In this document: one piece after another, positions 5,433-7,719 of the stretch | Layout: each line of letters starts with the position of its first letter | How positions within the stretch are numbered: the stretch's first letter is position 1 | From: Candidatus Nitrosopelagicus sp. | GTDB taxonomy: Archaea > Thermoproteota > Nitrososphaeria > Nitrososphaerales > Nitrosopumilaceae | Reading direction: 5' to 3' | NCBI GenBank assembly: GCA_012964965.1 | Contig: DTTB01000109.1 | Span: 1 to 7,719, forward strand | DNA: 7,719 bases | Translations under genes and position numbers: made by a program | Notes under the pieces: generated by a model | The model's input: only the letters and a program-made list of their open reading frames with translations | Databases searched by the model: none | What the model was told of the DNA's origin: nothing

Positions 5433-5816
5433 ATGTCAAATCCAACGTTTTCTGAATTTTACAAATCACTACTTCAGCTGGTTAAAACTTTTGAAGAGAA
5501 AAATACGATGCTTAAGGTAGAGGAGGATGCTGCTTTGAACATAATTCGGATATTTGGAGAAAACGCTGATTCAGTTTCTCGTGCTAAAAGCAGCTTGGAA
5601 GATGTTGTGGAACTGGCTTATGCAACTGCTGAACATCATCCGTATTGGGCATTACTTTACAATTCTTCACTTATTTCCAAAGCAGTATTGGAAAAATGGA
5701 GCGATGATCTGTCTGAAGAAGATCTTGGCGAAATTCAGTGGATGGTTTCTGAATTGCAAAACTCGTGCGATAAATTAATGAATAAAATAACTGAACAAGG
5801 TACCAGAGATAAATAA
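5433..5816 (+). CDS. Unrecognised helical protein, probably co-transcribed
   Basis: This 127-residue acidic, soluble, predicted all-helical protein has helices at about 5-41, 47-68, 72-90 and 94-118, no signal peptide or membrane segment, and a lysine-rich, flexible C-terminus. An H-H-P-Y-W cluster (68-72) and a second Trp-containing stretch (E-K-W-S, 87-90) are the most distinctive residues. I do not recognise the family. It begins 2 nt after the CoA-binding gene stop and lies 20 nt before the GTPase, which suggests an operon. An upstream in-frame ATG at 5397 would overlap the preceding gene by 34 nt and add residues that look unlike the rest, so the ATG at 5433 is preferred. There is no clear ribosome-binding site, so translational coupling across the 2-nt gap is plausible. 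Confidence 0.75.
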   Translation: MSNPTFSEFYKSLLQLVKTFEEKNTMLKVEEDAALNIIRIFGENADSVSRAKSSLEDVVELAYATAEHHPYWALLYNSSLISKAVLEKWSDDLSEEDLGEIQWMVSELQNSCDKLMNKITEQGTRDK

Positions 5817-5836
5817 TATGAATATGTTTTTCAACC

Positions 5837-7048
5837 ATGCCCATTAAAATCGGCCTTATTGGCAAAACAAACACTGGAAAAACAACTTTCTTTAATTCAT
5901 CTACGTTATCCACCGATGAAATTTCAACATATCCTTTTACAACAAAAAAACCGTCTACATCAATTGGACATGCCATTACGCTTTGTGTTCATAAGGAATT
6001 CAATGTACAAGATAACCCAAATAATTCCAAATGTAGTGACGGTTGGAGGTATATTCCTATCGAATTAATTGATTTGCCGGGATTAATTAAGGATGCATGG
6101 AAGGGAAAAGGGTTAGGCAACCAATTTCTTTCTATAGCAGCACAATCTGACGCATTACTACATGTGGTAGACGCATCTGCGAGCATTGATTCTTCTGGAC
6201 GAATCACAGAAACCGGCACTGGTGATCCAGTATCTGATTTTGCTGATATAGAGGAAGAGCTGAACATGTGGTATCAAAAAATCTTGGAGGGCAATCGCGA
6301 TAAACTGCAAAAAATGATTAAATCTGAAAATGATCAGATATCTGCATTAACTGAACTGTATCAGGGTTTAGGGATAAAAAAAAATCATGTTATGGAGACA
6401 TTAAGGATTACTGGGCTTGAGGGCAAGGACATTGAAAATTACAATTTACATGAGAGCAAAAAGTTTTCAACACAACTTAGAAAAGTATCAAAACCAACGC
6501 TGATTGTAGCAAATAAGATTGATGTTCCAGGTGCTGATAAAAATTTTGTACGCCTTCGTGAAAGATACAATGATATGATTGTAGTGCCTGCAAGTGCAGA
6601 TAGTGAGCTAACTCTTAGACGGGCAGAACAAAAAGACCTGATAAAATATTCACCGGGTTCAGAACTGTTTGATATATTGAAGACTAATGAGCTTAGTCAA
6701 AAACAGTTGGGCGCACTAGATTTTATTAAAAAGGACATAATGGGCGAGTACATGCGTACCGGTGTTCAGTTTGCAATTAATGTTACAGTTTTCAAGTTAT
6801 TGAAGATGAATTCTATTTATCCGGTGGCTAACCCGGAAAAACTTTCTGATAAAAAGGGGCGTGTTCTTCCAGATCTTGTGTTACTAAAGGATGGGGCTAC
6901 TGTTGTTGATTTAGCAAAAGAGGTTCACTCAGATTTAGTAAAAGGTCTTTTGTATGCAAAAGATTTACGATATAAATTGAGGGTTCCAACAAATTATCAG
7001 CTTCGTGATCGTGATGTCATATGTCTGATTAACGCCTCAAAAAAATAA
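5837..7048 (+). CDS. Obg-family translation-associated GTPase with TGS domain (archaeal YchF-like)
   Basis: This 403-residue P-loop GTPase belongs to the Obg/YchF group, which works with ribosomes or translation factors. G1 is G9-K-T-N-T-G-K-T16, the switch I signature YPFTT is at 32-36, and G3 is D79-L-P-G82, continuing as the Obg-type D-x-P-G-L-I...GKGLGNQFL. G4 is N226-K-I-D229 and G5 is S253-A254. A helical insertion occupies about 134-215 and a C-terminal TGS domain about 328-397. NKID predicts GTP rather than the ATP preference of bacterial/eukaryotic YchF/OLA1, which lack NKxD, so the label 'ATPase YchF' would be misleading. It is the last gene of the three-gene + cluster, although ATAAATAATAT (5809-5819) could give it its own promoter. 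Its stop abuts that of cysS. Confidence 0.93.
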   Translation: MPIKIGLIGKTNTGKTTFFNSSTLSTDEISTYPFTTKKPSTSIGHAITLCVHKEFNVQDNPNNSKCSDGWRYIPIELIDLPGLIKDAWKGKGLGNQFLSIAAQSDALLHVVDASASIDSSGRITETGTGDPVSDFADIEEELNMWYQKILEGNRDKLQKMIKSENDQISALTELYQGLGIKKNHVMETLRITGLEGKDIENYNLHESKKFSTQLRKVSKPTLIVANKIDVPGADKNFVRLRERYNDMIVVPASADSELTLRRAEQKDLIKYSPGSELFDILKTNELSQKQLGALDFIKKDIMGEYMRTGVQFAINVTVFKLLKMNSIYPVANPEKLSDKKGRVLPDLVLLKDGATVVDLAKEVHSDLVKGLLYAKDLRYKLRVPTNYQLRDRDVICLINASKK

Positions 7049-7719
7049 TTAGTTTGCCTTAATTTTTTCTTGCTTTATCCATCTTGTGCTATTTTTGTGA
7101 TCAATAAAAATAATATTTTTCTCCATGATTTGGTCTCTAATCCTGTCTGCTTGCTCAAAGTTTTTTTGTTCTCTATATTCATCCCTTTTTGCTATAAGTT
7201 GGTTAATCTCATTCTTTTCTACATCTGAAACCTTCAGAATCTGAATTCCTAGCATATCTGTCATCCTCTCAAACTCTGGTAAAATTATACTTGATATTGT
7301 TTGAGTAATTTTTTCCTCAGCTGCCATGGAATTAACCTCCTTGATTAATCTGTAAAAGACTGTTAATGCAAGCGGAGTGTTCAAGTCATCATTCAGCGCA
7401 GAATCAAAATCATTTCTACATTCACTAACTAGTTTTTTTGCAATACTCTCCCCACCTGTTCCTTCAGCCAACCTTAGTTCATAATAACATGATTCTATCT
7501 GTCTTAGTTTTGTAATGTTTTCTTTTAGAAATTTCTCAGAATAATCAATTGGCTTTGAATAACTACCAGAAAGACAAAACAATCTAATGATGTTTGGTCC
7601 CCAGTTCTCTAAAACATGATTTACAGATTTCACGTTTCCAAGGGACTTTGACATTTTTTCACCATTTATGGTTATCATACCAACATGCATCCAGATCTTT
7701 GCAAATTGATTTGGAATGA
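7049..7719 (-). CDS. cysS: Cysteinyl-tRNA synthetase, C-terminal part (cut by window edge)
   Basis: About 223 residues of CysRS, the class I enzyme that charges tRNA-Cys, are present. The frame stays open through 7719, so the N-terminal part with the HIGH motif and zinc site lies to the right, outside the window. Read from the edge, it gives I-P-N-Q-F-A-K-I-W-M-H-V-G-M, then the KMSKS loop at 7643-7657 (GEKMSKSLGN). The family-conserved DFDSALNDDLNTPLAL segment follows, then the helical bundle and anticodon-binding tail with NFEQADRIRDQI and a final S-T-R-W. About 197 residues follow KMSKS, near the bacterial length, so the C-terminus is complete. The Met at 7690 is internal and not a start. 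The gene converges on the GTPase gene with no intergenic base. Confidence 0.95.
   Translation of the reverse strand, partial: IPNQFAKIWMHVGMITINGEKMSKSLGNVKSVNHVLENWGPNIIRLFCLSGSYSKPIDYSEKFLKENITKLRQIESCYYELRLAEGTGGESIAKKLVSECRNDFDSALNDDLNTPLALTVFYRLIKEVNSMAAEEKITQTISSIILPEFERMTDMLGIQILKVSDVEKNEINQLIAKRDEYREQKNFEQADRIRDQIMEKNIIFIDHKNSTRWIKQEKIKAN

Noticed and set aside
5671..5976. Reverse ORF across the unknown gene and GTPase start
   Set aside because: It overlaps two better-supported genes, including the P-loop region, and has no recognisable features.
1..7719. Mobile element, CRISPR array, prophage, defence island or RNA gene
   Set aside because: I saw no transposase, direct-repeat array or tRNA-like cloverleaf. 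The gaps between genes are short and the content is mostly housekeeping.

Overview
This 7.7 kb window is AT-rich archaeal chromosomal DNA and is most likely from a Nitrososphaerota (Thaumarchaeota) genome of the ammonia-oxidising Nitrosopumilales type. The assignment is by inference and rests on four things: an archaeal TFIIB-type initiation factor; start codons mostly without Shine-Dalgarno sequences but with a TATA-like element about 23-28 nt upstream, as for leaderless mRNAs; a secreted protein carrying the 'IP-x-W ... WWA' repeat that I recall from marine ammonia oxidisers; and an HTH-bearing biotin ligase, which fits a lineage using a biotin-dependent carboxylase.

Layout from left to right. 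A small membrane-anchored zinc-ribbon protein (12-194, +) converges on a small coiled-coil protein (218-445, -). A divergent gap follows, then a stand-alone Lrp/AsnC ligand-binding domain (525-764, +) and a multi-pass membrane protein starting with TTG (821-1378, +). The membrane protein converges on transcription factor B (1408-2307, -). Next are a secreted TPR/tandem-repeat/metzincin protease (2429-3925, -) and a bifunctional-type biotin protein ligase BirA starting with GTG (3971-4969, -). BirA is divergent from a three-gene + strand cluster: a CoA-binding Rossmann protein (5020-5430), an unrecognised helical protein (5433-5816) and an Obg/YchF-like GTPase with a TGS domain (5837-7048). The GTPase stop codon directly abuts the stop codon of a convergent cysteinyl-tRNA synthetase gene (7049-7719, -), which runs off the right edge.

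Most genes are core housekeeping: transcription initiation, cofactor attachment, a translation-associated GTPase and tRNA charging. There is no sign of a mobile element, CRISPR array, prophage or RNA gene, and no gap between genes exceeds about 125 bp.

The two most notable points are the secreted protease and the birA promoter. The protease joins a signal peptide, TPRs, two roughly 37-residue tryptophan-rich repeats and an HExxHxxGxxH active site, with its only two cysteines flanking that site. The 50-bp birA/CoA-binding intergenic region has a palindromic TATA (TTATAA) lying exactly at the centre of a perfect 7-bp inverted repeat, so two leaderless genes appear to share one mirror-symmetric promoter, which could be a BirA-controlled switch.
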